From the NCBI GenBank assembly GCA_009775225.1, contig VSPE01000002.1, positions 41,372 through 105,371 on the forward strand: a stretch of 64,000 nt of DNA, read 5' to 3'. Position numbers and translations under genes: made by a program. Of this stretch, positions 63,926-64,000 are shown piece after piece; the stretch's first letter is position 1, and each line of letters opens with the position of its first letter. The DNA is from Muribaculaceae bacterium (GTDB lineage: Bacteria; Bacteroidota; Bacteroidia; Bacteroidales; Muribaculaceae). Below the pieces are notes generated by a model. It was given only the letters and a program-made list of their open reading frames with translations. It ran no database searches and was not told the DNA's origin.

Positions 63926-64000
63926 TAAGAGGTTGTTTAAAAACAAATGTGAATAAAAAAATAAGCATCAGTCGAAATTTCAGACATTTATGCTTTGGTG
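63926..64000. mobile_element. Left end of a mobile element sharing the MITE terminus (cut by window)
   Basis: Position 63926 onward reads TAAGAGGTTGTTTAA, the same as the inside of the 38345 terminal repeat. The following bases differ from the MITE, and the element continues beyond the window, so it may be a full insertion sequence supplying the transposase. Only the end is visible. Confidence 0.5.

Overview
The window looks like a chromosomal segment of a gut Bacteroidales, most likely Muribaculaceae or a close relative (inference). Support: many genes start just downstream of the Bacteroidetes sigma-ABfrp -7 box (TAnnTTTG); gldD, gldE, gldH and a Rho factor with a long disordered insert are present; secreted proteins carry a 'YYNLQGVEV...GLYI.RRG.KVSKV' tail typical of type IX secretion cargo; and DUF4493/PCMD lipoproteins occur in tandem. 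The core is GC-rich. Two stretches, about 50.2-53.0 kb and 59.1-63.9 kb, are visibly more AT-rich and hold accessory genes.

Layout. 1-1.8 kb: MacB-type ABC exporter, cut by the window edge. 1.9-4.4 kb: HAD phosphatase and a secreted multidomain carbohydrate-binding protein. 4.6-10.2 kb: TPP-riboswitch-controlled thiamin operon thiS-(TenI/ThiE fusion)-thiG-thiH-thiF-tenA-thiD, without thiC. 10.2-16.9 kb: holA, a small HsdR-N-like protein, and a phoH-purC-ubiE-DUF3078 operon. 17.0-17.3 kb: palindrome-rich REP-like array. 17.4-24.8 kb: a SusE/F-like secreted protein and three DUF4493 lipoproteins. 24.9-31.7 kb: PPTase-gldD-gldE, OmpR regulator, Na/Pi transporter, short malic enzyme.

32-54.5 kb: rho, lepB and wbqC, then an AT-rich intergenic block with DnaA-box-like sites (candidate oriC, where gene orientation also turns over), a glycosyltransferase/lipopolysaccharide-kinase pair, a MITE-like element, trmD, an inositol-lipid cluster (ATP-grasp protein, CDP-alcohol phosphotransferase, HAD phosphatase, myo-inositol-1-phosphate synthase), zapA-rny-ricT-gldH, an M24 peptidase, a type II restriction-modification system with one nuclease and two methylases, and a TPR protein. 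54.7-58.9 kb: thioredoxins, ftsE, lepA, rpiB. 59.0 kb: tRNA-Leu(CAG). 59.1-63.9 kb: a mobile-element-like replication module with HTH proteins and two DnaC-like ATPases. The window ends inside a sequence sharing the MITE terminus.

Most genes are housekeeping. The parts that most repay a second look are the candidate origin, the REP-like hairpin array with compensating arms, the MITE family, the inositol-lipid cluster with its kinase-like ATP-grasp partner, the thiC-less thiamin operon, the two-methylase R-M island and the replication module beyond tRNA-Leu. All names rest on motif and neighbourhood reading, without database searches.
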